A stretch of DNA of 64,000 nt, taken from contig FJOG01000038.1 in the NCBI GenBank assembly GCA_900073065.1, positions 239,082-303,081 of the forward strand, written 5' to 3'. Position 1 is the stretch's first letter; every line of letters begins with the position of its first letter. The notes under the pieces were generated by a model. That model saw only the letters and a program-made list of their open reading frames with translations. It was not told the DNA's origin and made no database searches. Below, in pieces: positions 33,884-45,989 of the stretch. The stretch comes from Phialocephala subalpina (taxonomy: Eukaryota > Ascomycota > Leotiomycetes > Helotiales > Mollisiaceae). Made by a program: the position numbers and the translations under genes.

Positions 33884-35358
33884 ATGGCGAGGACAATGAA
33901 TGGGTTTACGCCGAAGGGGCGTGTACGGACGAATGTTGGGCACAAGTATCTCGAAGCTCTGCAGTCTAGGGCAAATGGCGATTCCGATTCCTCGACTTCG
34001 TCCTCACCACCGAGTGTGCAGAAGAGTCCTGGACTGGATCTGTTGATTCTGGGGATTACTTCTGGGACGGCAATGGATGATATTGACTTTGCTCTCTGCC
34101 GGTTCACACAAGAGACGCCCGAATCTCCGTTATGCCTTGATCTCATCAAGGTACCCCTCAATGTCCCTCGGTCTGGACAATCGCTAAGTGTTTGCAGTAC
34201 GACTCAGTTGTTATGCCCTCCAAGATTCGAACCGACATATTCTCAATGCTACGAGAAGATGCTGCTCCGCCGAGCATGCTCTCCCAGATGGATGCCGAGA
34301 TGGGCCATACATTTGCAAACGCAATCCACCTCTTCGCACACAAGCACAGCATATCAGTGGATGACATTGACATGATTGGCTCCGGGGGACAATTGATATC
34401 GTTGACGGGTACGCCACCAAAAGGGCAACACAGGTCAAACATGTGCCTGGGAGAAGGAGCAGTGATATCAGCAAAGACAGGCGTCACTACAGTCTCAGAT
34501 TATCGAACAGCAGAGCAAGCAGTTGGCAGGCAAGGAGCACCACTCTTCGCATACCTCGTGGGACTTCTACTCCATCATCCTACGCGGCTCCAAATATGTA
34601 TCACCATTGGAGGCATCACGACTGTTTGCTTTATACCCCCAGATAATGCCGGAGGAATTGATGCAATGTACGACTGGGACACCGGTCCAGGAACCAGCAT
34701 GATCGACTCCGCATTCCGCCAATTCGGACTCGACCCCACCACCGACCAAGCCTCCTCCCTCCTCCACGGACAAATCTGCCACGAAGTCGTCGAAGAACTC
34801 CTCACATCCGACGATTACCTCTCAACTCGACCTCCGAAGACCACTGCCCGCGAGATCTACGGCGATGCAAAAGCACAACACATTGTTTCTATGTGTACCT
34901 ACCGAGGTTGTACGCCTGCAGATACCATCGCAACAATGACACGCTTCACATCCGCTTCCATCGCTCAGCAAATGCTGCTCTTCGGCCCAGGCAGAGACGC
35001 AATCAATAACGCAGATATCGTGGTAGATGGTAGAGGAATGTTCAACATGCAGCTGATCTCAGATCTCCAGAACGAATTTCCAGGCGCGAGGTTCGGCTCC
35101 TTCGATAAGACAGGCGTACCAGCCAACGCGAAGAAAGCTGTTGGGTTCGCGATGCAAGCTATGGAAGCACTGCTTGGGAGAGCATTACCTGTTCCTACGA
35201 ATGCGGATGTAAGGAGGCCGAATACCATAACGGGGAAGTTGGCGCCCGGGTTGAGGTGGAGGGAGGTGATTGAGAAGAGTGTTGTGTTTGGTGGGGCTGG
35301 GAGGGGATGGGAAGGTTTGCCTGAGGTGAGGGAGTTGATCGTGAGACAGAAAGCCTGA
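33884..35358 (+). CDS. AnmK-like anhydro-N-acetylmuramic acid kinase
   Basis: Two exons (33884-34150, 34198-35358; intron GTACCC...TTTGCAG) give 475 residues. AnmK family blocks appear in order: ILGITSGTAMDDIDFALCRF (bacterial SGTSxDGxD), IGSGGQLI, TTVSDYRTAEQAVGRQGAPL (bacterial DFR...GQGAPL with the catalytic Asp), TIGGITTVCFIP and YDWDTGPGTSMID. In bacteria the enzyme opens the 1,6-anhydro ring of anhydro-MurNAc and phosphorylates it in cell-wall recycling. Fungi have no peptidoglycan, so the substrate is likely another anhydro-sugar or scavenged bacterial wall material. The longer N-terminus (about 50 residues, Ser-rich) is fungal. Bacterial ancestry is inference. Confidence 0.9.
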
Positions 35359-36513
35359 GTTTATTTGCACAGGGAAGTGGAGGCGAAAGGTAGGTCGCTT
35401 GTTGCTTGCGTGCATGGCGAACTGGTGCTGGTGGTAAGATTTGGATACCAATATACTCACATTTTTGCATTACATCAACATTCGGAGCAGCATAGGAATA
35501 GATTTCAATATCATGGCTGCATATTCATACTCCCGTCTTTCCTTTCTGCTGCAAGCTTCCCTACTAGTGTCTGGATAGATGATCTGGTACTGTTAATACA
35601 GTCTTGTATCCCGTTCTCCTCTGAGCAGATGTCCGCTGGAATTTTTTGCTTCACTCCTTTCTTCAAGCGACAACAAACATGCCCCCTTAACTTCTCACTC
35701 CGCCTAAAGTCTGCCGACAACCAAACAACCCCTTTCAAAGCGAAATTCGTCTTCGCCCCTTACCCATACACGAGTATGATTCTCGCTTCCTCCTATCCAA
35801 AGCGAACTCCTCATCGCCCCGACGACCACGCCCTTTACCCAAACGAACCATGTCCGTTCCCCAGATTTCAACCGAACCATTCTTTTTGTAAAGCGAGATT
35901 CGTCTCTGCCCCATACACATGTCAAAGAGTCCCTGTTCCTTCCTTTTCCAAGCAAATTTTCTCTTGCTCCCTAGAGGACTGGCGACCATGTCTCGTTTCC
36001 TCCTGTTCGAAGGGAGCCACGTCCCTTCCCCTGATTTCAACTGAACAATTCTCTTTGTAGAGCTGGCTACTTGTACTCTTTCCTCTCTAAACCCATACTG
36101 CTCCTGTTGGAAAGGATGTAAAGCATCTCCTTGGATGAGGACAGGTTGAAGCAATCACAGTGGTATCGATCTTAACAGCACAAGACCCACAAAATCCCGA
36201 CGAAAGGCATTTAATACCATCTCGTATTATATCTGAATCTGTATAGTTAATTTTTGTTTGTTGACAACAAATATCCATCTTATTCCATGATTAGACTTAC
36301 TTGCAAGATTAAATTTGACGTGCTGGAAAGTCGCTGCGGAGCAAGGGGGTGGTTGTAAGGCTTGTTGAGGTAGACAGACAGGTCGTGATTTCCTCGAGAT
36401 AGTTGATTTGCTCGTTGTAGGAAATGGTCGCAGGGATAAAGGATTAGGTTCTTATAGTAGAAGAATGGAGATGTTTGAGGAATGGCTCATTATGGCGGAC
36501 GACGGACGGTGAA
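35359..36513. repeat. gene-free region with a degenerate ~150-170 bp repeat
   Basis: Between about 35690 and 36090 related segments recur: one block has AAAGCGAAATTCGTCT at 35737, the next AAAGCGAGATTCGTCT at 35890, and a weaker third aligns near 36059. Between them CCCAGATTTCAACCGAACCATTC and a CCTGATTTCAACTGAACAATTC-like version also match. Units are imperfect, so this is an old tandem array or transposon remnant. The rest up to the gap shows no gene. Confidence 0.45.
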
Positions 36514-37162
36514 NNNNNNNNNNNNNNNNNNNNNNNNNNNNNNNNNNNNNNNNNNNNNNNNNNNNNNNNNNNNNNNNNNNNNNNNNNNNNNNNNNNNNNN
36601 NNNNNNNNNNNNNNNNNNNNNNNNNNNNNNNNNNNNNNNNNNNNNNNNNNNNNNNNNNNNNNNNNNNNNNNNNNNNNNNNNNNNNNNNNNNNNNNNNNNN
36701 NNNNNNNNNNNNNNNNNNNNNNNNNNNNNNNNNNNNNNNNNNNNNNNNNNNNNNNNNNNNNNNNNNNNNNNNNNNNNNNNNNNNNNNNNNNNNNNNNNNN
36801 NNNNNNNNNNNNNNNNNNNNNNNNNNNNNNNNNNNNNNNNNNNNNNNNNNNNNNNNNNNNNNNNNNNNNNNNNNNNNNNNNNNNNNNNNNNNNNNNNNNN
36901 NNNNNNNNNNNNNNNNNNNNNNNNNNNNNNNNNNNNNNNNNNNNNNNNNNNNNNNNNNNNNNNNNNNNNNNNNNNNNNNNNNNNNNNNNNNNNNNNNNNN
37001 NNNNNNNNNNNNNNNNNNNNNNNNNNNNNNNNNNNNNNNNNNNNNNNNNNNNNNNNNNNNNNNNNNNNNNNNNNNNNNNNNNNNNNNNNNNNNNNNNNNN
37101 NNNNNNNNNNNNNNNNNNNNNNNNNNNNNNNNNNNNNNNNNNNNNNNNNNNNNNNNNNNNNN
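36514..37162. other. assembly gap (649 N)
   Basis: Undetermined bases. Frames said to cross it are artefacts. Confidence 0.99.
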
Positions 37163-40100
37163 TTGGTAGGGGAATTGCGGGAGGAGAATTGGACTGCTAG
37201 AACAACGCGGGAGACAATGTGGGGAAAAGCTTCATCGCAACCTCATGTTACGAGGTTACTTCTAAGCCTTCACTCAAAACTACCACGATCTCGACCAAGC
37301 CAATGCCTACGGACAAAACATAGGAGCCATTGTGTGGGAACGTATCGTCGAGCTAACCGTTTAAATTCAATATTGATCTAGGTATGTACGCTCTCGTCTC
37401 CATGCTGCACTCGTTTGCTCATTTCTCCTCCCTTGACAACAATCCCGTCGTCATACCAAACCCTCTAGTACCGACTTAGGTTCTTTCAAGTTTCTGCTTC
37501 CGGGCTATCTTGTTGAAGCATGTGTATGGCCAAGGTGCAGGGGTTGCAAGAAGACAATTCTTTGTGAAGTTGCCATCTGGGAAGAATATTGATCGGGAAA
37601 TGAGGAGCTAGTAGTCGGCTTTATAGGGGAGATGTGGTGGGAAGAGGTTGGGAAGCGAGGGAGTCGTGCTTAAAGTGACAGGAATGAGGATGAGAATTCA
37701 GCGCAAGGTGAATTCGGTGTAGGATGTAGTCTGAGTGGAAGCTGAAGAAGGATTCCTTCTTCAGTTTCAAAGCCTCTGCAAATTTGTGACTAACTGGGGA
37801 GTGCTATGAGCGGCAGATTGTTGGAATTTACTTGCAAATTTGTAGAGCATTATCTTGCTGCTTTTCTCTGGGGGAGGATAGTCCGATGACTTCAAGGGGA
37901 TTGATCGCCTATGATACCTGCAGTGGTGGTACATCAAGAACTGAAGCAGGAGCGTCGACGTCGACCTCGAGGCAAATTAATCCCGCAACGCAATGCAACG
38001 TCGAAGTTTTCGAGGCAGTTCAACCGTCCTGTGGCTGCATTATTTCCACCACCACCAAGCCATGCAGGCACGGGAGGATATCTTTATGCCGCTTGGATCA
38101 ACCAGAAACCTACCAAGTTGCATCGGCGCAATATTGAAGAGTTCTCCACCTCCTGGTGGGGGCCAGAAGGCTGAATGTAGCACAAAAAAGCTCAATTGTC
38201 CAAAATTGTCGTGATTCATGGCCATTCCGAGACCACCTCATACCATGACGCTATCGAATTCGCAATAACTGAACAAGATTATCGATCAAGATCTTCGAGA
38301 AACAAGAAACAAGAAACGGTCGCGATGGCCGAAGAAGCGACGAGACAATCGCAAGAGAAGAAAATATGAAGTGGAAATTCGTAGATCAAGTACCCGCACG
38401 AAACACGGATTTGAGATGAACTGAAGAAAATAGTGATGATCTGATCAGAGGGAGAGATGTAGAGATCATCTCACGCCGAGGAAGACAAATTTAAGGCTGG
38501 ATCAAGGTGGAGCACCTCGAGTGCACTCATCAAGACATGAGGGGCGATATAAAGCGAGATAGAGAAAAGGGAAGAAGCCAGCATCGGAGAAGTTCTGCGA
38601 ATGCCACCAGCGCAAGGAAAGAAGCAGGAAACCTCCTTCCCAATCCGACACACCGTCCACCTCAGGTCACATCAATCCAAGATTTTGGACCTGATGAACT
38701 TCCCTGATAACATCTCATATGATAATCCATCTTCTAGAATCTCCATCGAAGATCTTTTTCTTGTCGGCCATGTGGAGTCTGAAAAACGTGTTCGGAGTGC
38801 CGATCGATCTTCTTGGTGCTTGGCGTCCCTTTCTCTCCACCAAACAGACTTTTTCCCCTCGTGTTAGAAAACCTAATGGCGACATTCGGAACAGGGGCCA
38901 TCAACCCATCATATTCTGGCTTGAACTGAAGGCGAAAGGTATTCGCGAATTTTCCAAGGTCTTCAAGCCACAAAGCAAAAGCCGACTCTGCCGCCGAGCA
39001 AGACAAATGTCTCACAGACGGGAGGCGGCAGCTGTCACCGAGGCCTGCCAGGACGGTCGATAACGGCTGGCACCAGGACGTGGGTATGTGTAGGCATTTA
39101 TTGCGTAGGCTGGACTTGAGCTCTAGTCCGGCCATCTCACTAAATTGAGCCTGTTGGTGGATGCTGGGCTATTGAGAAGTGCACTGACGGTGCGCTCTAG
39201 TGAGGGGAATTGGCTGCTCCGTATGGTTACCGAGACCCTTCCAAGCCGGACCGTTTTGCTTTTTGGGAAGAAGTCTGGGATGTCTCCGCGGGCTGAACCT
39301 GGTGTGAGGCGAAGGCTGGACCTGTTGTGATGTTGGTGGAGGAACATCGCAGCAGAGCTCTAGCCTTAGAGCTGGATATGGTAGGCCATTTATTTGAAGA
39401 AGCTTCGATGACTTCATGTGGATCGGTAACTGAGTTTGAGTTTAAACGCAGGGTTTGACGGTAGGTTCCTATCGCTGGTTCGCATCTCGTTTTCATAAGG
39501 CGTTCAGTGGCTAAGTAGGTTAGGTTACTTTATCCAACTTTCAGCGTGGGTTGGAGTGGGGTTTGGAGGAACACACAACATGGATGTTCATGCATCCAGC
39601 CTGGACCCTGTAGCACTAGTCCATTGCAGGCATGGTCGTACAAATGATATCAACGACCAACAACTTCGAGAGATGAGGAGGAGGAGGAGGGGGAGGATGT
39701 CTGGAATTATGAAGCTAAGAAGCGTACTTACTGCAGTGAAAGCCTCAACTCCCAACTTCATACGCTCGTCGATTCAGGACGCCATATGCCCGTAGATAGT
39801 GCTGCGCCGTACGATACTAACGGGCCGGGGATTATTCTGATAGTGTATTTAGTGTCTGCGGCGCTGACGCAACAGGGACAGTGGGGCGACCTCGTCTATT
39901 TTCTCCTTGGCACCTCGAGACATCATTTCGACCCTCTAGATTTCCATGTGGCACGTGCTGAGAAGTCGTCTGTCCTCTTGGTGTTTCGAGTGCGGAGAAA
40001 AAAATATGTGAACCTGGTGAGACATTCAAGTCAGGATCTCCACGATCACCACAGACGATAAAAAGTAAAATAGAATTGATTTGCTCGACTGGATCTGCCA

Positions 40101-41807
40101 TCACTAGCTTCAATGGAGGAAGATTGACTGCCGCATGGCCAGTAAGCATAGTTCTCGGGAGTGTAGGAAACGGGAGTTAACCCATGATTGCACGTGCTGC
40201 CTTGAACAGCCTGTTCTAACTGGCAGACGTGCTTCGGCGAGTGTTAGTAAAAAGGAAGTCCAAAAGAAAAGTCGCCTGTCAACAGTTTCTTATCTAGCAG
40301 CCTCCCCTGGAATAGTGGTCCCTACCCTGGCCGCGAATCCAGGCGCCGTGTTGAAGCTCGAAGCGCATTCGACAGTGCCAGTTCACTCCCCGTTCAAAGC
40401 CTAGCCTGGGTCCTCCACCCTGACGCCTCTTCCACTAATGCACCATGCGATGGGTGCAGGCATTGATAGATCATGGCTGGCAAACCCCCAAAGTATTTCC
40501 AAACTCTCATTAAATCTCATCGATATCTCTCAAAAGGGCCACCTAGGTGACCTTCGACGAGGCGGATATCCTTTAATAGGTGGCGTCAGCCACTCTTATA
40601 CGGGGGTACACAGCATCCGTATCCATCTTGTCCTCCTGTTCTTCTCCCATTTCACCCCTGTACCCTTGGAACCGGTTCAGCCGAGCTGCGAGGCATTCGA
40701 AAGGAGCCCCACTGGACGAAGCTTTGACGGATATTGAATACTAGGATGCTTACTTCTTGTGGGTTTCAACCCACATTCATTGGCACTCGACCACTTCGTC
40801 AAAGCTCTTGCTTTTCCTTCTGAAATAATAATCAGCGCTCGGAACAATTGTATATCTGGGGAAAGAGGACTGCTGTATTAAAAGAACCTACTTCCCGTCA
40901 CTTCCGGCCATCCCCCTCCACGGCCAAATATACCCATCCTCAAGCGCTATTCCCTCCACCACCGTCAATAAAACGTTCTTTCAAGTGTACCGTCTCACAA
41001 TCCCTCTACACCCTCCTTCTTCAATAAAAATACACTCCTTCAGCCGTATCGTCCCTCACCCTGCCACAAGCCTCCTCGTCCACCGCCAAGAATATACTTC
41101 CGCAGCATTGTCTAACGTTACACTTCAGCCGTTGCAACGGCTATCTTGGCCCAAAAACAAAGAGACTTGAAAGGGGGTTTGGACTCGGAATAAACTCAAG
41201 GTTTGTATAAAATTTCTGCCTGTGAAATTGATGGTTTCATTGGTATGTTATCGTTGAATCCAAACTGACGTCCTTATCGTCACAATCGAACTCAGAGCCT
41301 CGTCCGCCTCACCCCGCCTTGTCAATAGCCTTAGCCTTTCGCTCTACTTCACCCCACCTCAACTTCCTCCAACTTCACAACAAACTCACCACTTTACATA
41401 CTTTTCTGGACAAGACATCTTGGCTCGAAGTCAATTCTTGCCACCGATCGTCGCGTCTCCCAGCTCCTTGCAACCCCTGCACTTCTCATTTCTCAAGGCA
41501 ACTTTGCCGTTGCAGTCCCATATTGCGGATGCGCTCAAGCCTGCAAACACCGATCTGCCGTCTACTGAAGAGGTAATATCCCCCTTTGACTCTTTAAAAA
41601 GGTCTACACACTTGCAAACGCGTCAAATTTGCTTTGTTACTTGCCCATAATCCCTCCTGTTGCTTTGGGTGTCTTGCACTCGCCATCCGTTCACGTTTGT
41701 CGCTGCTTGGCTAACAATTCGATCTGTAGTCAACCAACCAATTGCACCTTTTTGAGCTACCTCACTCATCATTCAACACATTCCACTTGGAATGAACATT
41801 TGCCAAG
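37163..41807. other. gene-poor region; right end is promoter of the large DUF8004-like gene
   Basis: About 4.6 kb with only short overlapping frames on both strands (largest about 130 codons at 39135-38734, minus) and no recognisable family. From about 40900 the plus strand becomes strongly C/T-rich, typical of a fungal promoter and 5' leader; the gene starts at 41808. A leader intron or a long non-coding transcript is possible but cannot be shown. Confidence 0.45.
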
Positions 41808-44800
41808 ATGTCGGGCCGGTCTGCCAAGGTCCGGAATACCAATAAAAAGGATGCCATCGCTCACCTCAAAGCTCAAGGTGGTTTACCTGTCCGGACTGAG
41901 CTCCAGAGGAGACAAGAAGCCAACGAATTCGACATCCATGCACGCCAGCTCGCCGGTGGAAGCCTGCTCTCCAGAGAAAGCTTCCTGCCACTACAACCAA
42001 CTGCTCGCTATCCGGCAAGCCATGTGGCCCCAAGCCCATCAAATTTCCGAGAGCCGTCCATCGATTCAATAGAGTTCCTGGTGCAACAAGCCCGGATGGT
42101 AAGAAGGCCCGAAACATCCAATATAGAAAGCACCATCGAGAAATCTGCCATCCGTGTAGCCTTAGATAGCCAGAGTGATCAAATTCGCAACACATTGACT
42201 GGTTTATTTGCTGGAAAGAAAAAAGCTAAGGATGAACAGGGACTTTTCATTAGACCCCCTATGAACAAAGCACAAAGAGAACTTCAAGCCGAATTGGAAG
42301 CCGCGGAAGCCGCGATGGCTATTAGGCCAGCAGTATCCTTGCGAAGCGAGCCCGCGTCTGGACCCCCGACTACTCCATTGCCTCCTACGCCGCCCAAAGT
42401 CCCAGAGCTCCAGCAATGGATTCCAAGAGAGAGGCATAGCAATATTTGGAAGGAGGGTACTTTCGACAGTGAAATGTGGAAGAAGGATGGAGACATTCTG
42501 GTCTTTTTGCAGTGCGAGAATATGGACACTAAGAAACCGAAGGGACGCCCTAGTTTCTGTCTGCACGAAAAGGTGTTGAGAGAGTGTAAATCGTTGGTCC
42601 TGATCTCACTTATCGACGAACACAGACGAAACCGTGAGAGTGTGGCGAAGCCTCCTGCAACTTCAGAATACTTCCACACTCCCGAAAATTACCCGGCAGC
42701 ACAGGAGGAGCCAAAGACGAACATTGAGTCCTATATCTGCCTCCCGCCTGATGGTTGTTCGACAGACGCAGAAAAGGTCGCTTTCAACTGGGGAACTAGA
42801 AATGCGCTCTCTCTGTTGTACAAGGGTTCTCTAATCGGTATGACGGCATACGAGACCTTGGACATGTCGCAACGACGATTGAATGACTTCTTTGGCGAGC
42901 CAGAGCCAGGCAATAAGATCATCATCGATTATTGCGTTGATACGAAGTTCTTTGATCCTCGTTACGATTTGGGTAAAGCTGCTTCGCTGCTTGCTTTTGC
43001 TGAGGGGGATGACATCCATTGGGAGAAGGGTTATCTGGATGGATTCGTGCACTGCTGTGGAATGTACAACTACCTTCAACACGTCCCAGAGTTCAAGTTT
43101 GTCAAGCCTGCCACGAAAGCTTTGCTTCAAAGATATGACTTGGACCTCCAACACCGAATCCAGCAAGCCGAGCGACGCCTGGCCACATTTGACTTCGACG
43201 ATATGTGGATCCTCAGAGAAGGAGACTCGCGCATGGGGCTTGAGGCGTTTGAGAGAACCCGCGCCTTCTTCGTTGGATTCTACACCCATAAGTACGGCGT
43301 GTGGCCAACCCCCAAGGCCGACAAGGACAGCAAGACGTGGCTGTCCAGAAGTCAAGTTCGTGATATGCAGGCCGATTTCAACTCTCTGTACGATTACTAC
43401 GTCGATCGCTCGGTCTGGTTTGAGGAACAGGCGACTCAATTCACGGATATGGCCCCATGCTGGAGAATGATCCGCGTCAATGATCGCGACTTCTACCCAA
43501 ATGTCGACGGAATACGCATGTTCGAAATGCTCAGGCGTTTCGATAGCTCGAACTCGTACCATCCCATTCCGGCTCCTTTCCCGGTTTTGCCCCAGTCGAT
43601 CCCCGTCACGGAAGTCTCATCGACGCCCACTACCGAGAAGCCAGAAAAGAGCGAGAAGAAGAGTGGCGGCCTTTTCAAGAAGAAGAAGAAGAGCAAGGAG
43701 GACGAAACCCCGACAGAGAAGAAGATCGTGGACCCTCTAAAGGAGAATGAGTTTCGTCTTATTTACTCTCCTGCCAACAACCTGCTGGTCCTGAAGGATC
43801 AGTGGAAAGGTAGTCCTATGGTTGATTCCTTTGAGCAATTTGAGCAAGGTGACAAGGTTGGCGAGGTCGATCCGTATGTTGTTCGACGTGCTCGATGGAT
43901 TATGATCTATGGCGTTCTCCAGGTTCTCGCGCAGATCTCGAATGATACGCCGAATCTTGCATGGGAAGGACAAGACAAGGTCAAGTACTTCCTCAATCCA
44001 AAGCTTCAGGGTTGCCCACCATGGAGCACCGAGAGCTTCCCAGAGGCACATCGATCGATGAGTCATGTCTACAAGGTATGGAAGACATGGTCAACAGAAG
44101 AGGAGCCAGCAGAGGATGCAATTCCAGCAAGAGACAGCGAGCTGCCGTACCGCGAGAACTTCTCTTCTCCACCCTCGGTCTCGGGGGCCTCGAATGACGA
44201 CGGAAATCTGTGGATGGTGGCCTCACCGACTCTTACCAACAACTCTCACTCCGGCTATGGCTATCCGCACAAGCAAGTCCATTTGGTCGAGCCACTAGCA
44301 CGCTCCCCACCAAATCCTCCTTCTCGCACTGATATTCGCAAGGACGACATTCTTTCCCGGTTCCCATCTCCTAGTATCAATGGTAGCCAGCCAGCTCTGC
44401 AACCACGTCTTGACAGCCGTCAGGAGGAATTCTACGATGACTTCCCGACTCCTACTGCTAACGGTAGTCGAGGAAACCAGCAACCTCGTGTTGAAATCCG
44501 GCAAGATAGCCACCGAGACTTCTCTGATCCATCGCAGACTCGTATTGATCCCCAATCACCACAAAATCTTCTCGACAGTCGTGCTGGTAGCAGAACTCGA
44601 ATGGAAACTCTCAAGGAGGGCAAGGTGACCCGCCCGACATTGACACTAGACCTTCCTGAGATTCCTCCATGGAGACCAAAGCAGGTTCAGCAGCTTGAGC
44701 AGCTTCCCGCTCAGACTGAGGCCTATGCACATAAACCCTTACCCACTCTCCAGCCGAAGGCGCAACAGCAGTATCAGGAAGTGCAGCAGTACGAGGAAAA

Positions 44801-45989
44801 GCAACAATATGAGGAACCATCAAGCCCCTCCATAGTGTATTATGACGAAGAACCTTCCAGCCCAGATGACTTGGTCGGATATGGTCAAGCCCCGCCACCT
44901 CACAAGCCGAAGCCACGCATTGTCAAGCAGGGTACCGGTCCTTTCGTCGGTCCTCGCCTTATCAGTGCTCGCCGGAAGGAACTGATGGCGGAGAAGGAAC
45001 GTCAAGAGCGACTGGAAAAGGAGCGCCAGCAGCAACAAACTCAAGCTCAAGCCGCCTACCACCAAGAACAGCCGCCTCAACCACAGTACTCGCAACAAGA
45101 GCAGCGTACTGCGACTCCAGAGTGGCGACGCGTAAATGCCGAGACCCCAGAGTATGCCCGTCAGCACCTCGTTCCCGAGAATGCCAATTCGCGGACGGTG
45201 ACTCCACACTCTCAATCCCAGCCATTGCGTCAACAGCGTCCCATGTCTCCAGAAGAGCAGTACGGGCCTCCTCTGCCTGCGTACCAGCAGAACAAGCGAG
45301 TCGGCACTCCCCAGCATCAGCAACGTCCTATGTCTCCAGAAGTTGGACCTCCTCAGGCTCCGTATCAGCAGAACCAGCAGTTTGGCACTCCTCAGCGACA
45401 ACAGCGTCCACAATCCCCGGAAGAGCATGCATATGGTCCTCCCCAACCTGCTTACCAGCAAAGTCAGTATGCTGGCACTCCTCAACGTCAGCAGCGTCCC
45501 CAGTCTCCTGAGGAGCATGTGTACAACCCTCCTCAACCGGCTTACCAGCAGAACCGCCATGTTGGCACTCCTCAACGTCAGCAGCGCCCCCAATCGCCTG
45601 AAGAGCAAGTTTACCATCCTCCACAACCTGCGTACCAGCCAAATCCATTACCACTCCGTACGACCACCCCTCAGGGTCAACCGCAAGCCCATTATACACA
45701 GAACTTCTCATACGTAGCTCCTCAACCTGCTTACGTACAGCAACAACGCGTTGCAACACCTCCCAACCAAGTACGTCCTCTGGAAGAGGTGTTCCTTTCT
45801 CCCCAACCACTGTTTTCACAGGGACGTACGGCGACTCCGGAGCGATCTCAATACGACTCCCCACAAACCGTTCGCCGCCGCGAGAACTTCGATCAATCTG
45901 TTCGTCATCAAGGATCTCAGAAGTTCCCTCCTCCCGCTGCTCCTCTCACGTTCAACGATTGGGACAACCCATCTACCGAGTTACCATAA
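41808..45989 (+). CDS. large fungal DUF8004-like protein with Pro/Gln-rich repeat tail
   Basis: A single exon of 1393 residues starting at ATG in context CCAAGATGTCG. Residues 1-210 are basic and Ala/Pro-rich (GLFAGKKKAKDEQG). The middle, about 215-820, is a conserved globular region I associate with DUF8004: DGDILVFLQ, WGTRNALSLLYKGSLIGMT (near 327), KAASLLAFAEGDDIHWEKGY and later FRLIYSPANNLLVLKDQWKG. It is interrupted near residue 620-640 by a Lys cluster (FKKKKKSKE). The last third is disordered, Pro/Gln/Ser-rich, with seven repeats of about 30 residues near the end. No signal peptide or membrane helix. Function unknown; the layout suggests a cytoplasmic or cortical scaffold. Confidence 0.85.
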   Translation: MSGRSAKVRNTNKKDAIAHLKAQGGLPVRTELQRRQEANEFDIHARQLAGGSLLSRESFLPLQPTARYPASHVAPSPSNFREPSIDSIEFLVQQARMVRRPETSNIESTIEKSAIRVALDSQSDQIRNTLTGLFAGKKKAKDEQGLFIRPPMNKAQRELQAELEAAEAAMAIRPAVSLRSEPASGPPTTPLPPTPPKVPELQQWIPRERHSNIWKEGTFDSEMWKKDGDILVFLQCENMDTKKPKGRPSFCLHEKVLRECKSLVLISLIDEHRRNRESVAKPPATSEYFHTPENYPAAQEEPKTNIESYICLPPDGCSTDAEKVAFNWGTRNALSLLYKGSLIGMTAYETLDMSQRRLNDFFGEPEPGNKIIIDYCVDTKFFDPRYDLGKAASLLAFAEGDDIHWEKGYLDGFVHCCGMYNYLQHVPEFKFVKPATKALLQRYDLDLQHRIQQAERRLATFDFDDMWILREGDSRMGLEAFERTRAFFVGFYTHKYGVWPTPKADKDSKTWLSRSQVRDMQADFNSLYDYYVDRSVWFEEQATQFTDMAPCWRMIRVNDRDFYPNVDGIRMFEMLRRFDSSNSYHPIPAPFPVLPQSIPVTEVSSTPTTEKPEKSEKKSGGLFKKKKKSKEDETPTEKKIVDPLKENEFRLIYSPANNLLVLKDQWKGSPMVDSFEQFEQGDKVGEVDPYVVRRARWIMIYGVLQVLAQISNDTPNLAWEGQDKVKYFLNPKLQGCPPWSTESFPEAHRSMSHVYKVWKTWSTEEEPAEDAIPARDSELPYRENFSSPPSVSGASNDDGNLWMVASPTLTNNSHSGYGYPHKQVHLVEPLARSPPNPPSRTDIRKDDILSRFPSPSINGSQPALQPRLDSRQEEFYDDFPTPTANGSRGNQQPRVEIRQDSHRDFSDPSQTRIDPQSPQNLLDSRAGSRTRMETLKEGKVTRPTLTLDLPEIPPWRPKQVQQLEQLPAQTEAYAHKPLPTLQPKAQQQYQEVQQYEEKQQYEEPSSPSIVYYDEEPSSPDDLVGYGQAPPPHKPKPRIVKQGTGPFVGPRLISARRKELMAEKERQERLEKERQQQQTQAQAAYHQEQPPQPQYSQQEQRTATPEWRRVNAETPEYARQHLVPENANSRTVTPHSQSQPLRQQRPMSPEEQYGPPLPAYQQNKRVGTPQHQQRPMSPEVGPPQAPYQQNQQFGTPQRQQRPQSPEEHAYGPPQPAYQQSQYAGTPQRQQRPQSPEEHVYNPPQPAYQQNRHVGTPQRQQRPQSPEEQVYHPPQPAYQPNPLPLRTTTPQGQPQAHYTQNFSYVAPQPAYVQQQRVATPPNQVRPLEEVFLSPQPLFSQGRTATPERSQYDSPQTVRRRENFDQSVRHQGSQKFPPPAAPLTFNDWDNPSTELP
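45223..45846 (+). repeat. coding tandem repeat, about 80-90 bp unit, seven degenerate copies
   Basis: Within the large protein the unit reads PQRQQRPQSPEEHxYxPPQP followed by AYQQNxxxGT. The middle three copies are nearly identical in protein; the first two and last two are degenerate (RQQRPMSPEE, PQGQPQAHYT, PPNQVRPLEE). Such arrays commonly change copy number between strains. Confidence 0.85.

Noticed and set aside
36475..37381. Long plus-strand frames across the N gap.
   Set aside because: They consist almost entirely of undetermined bases.
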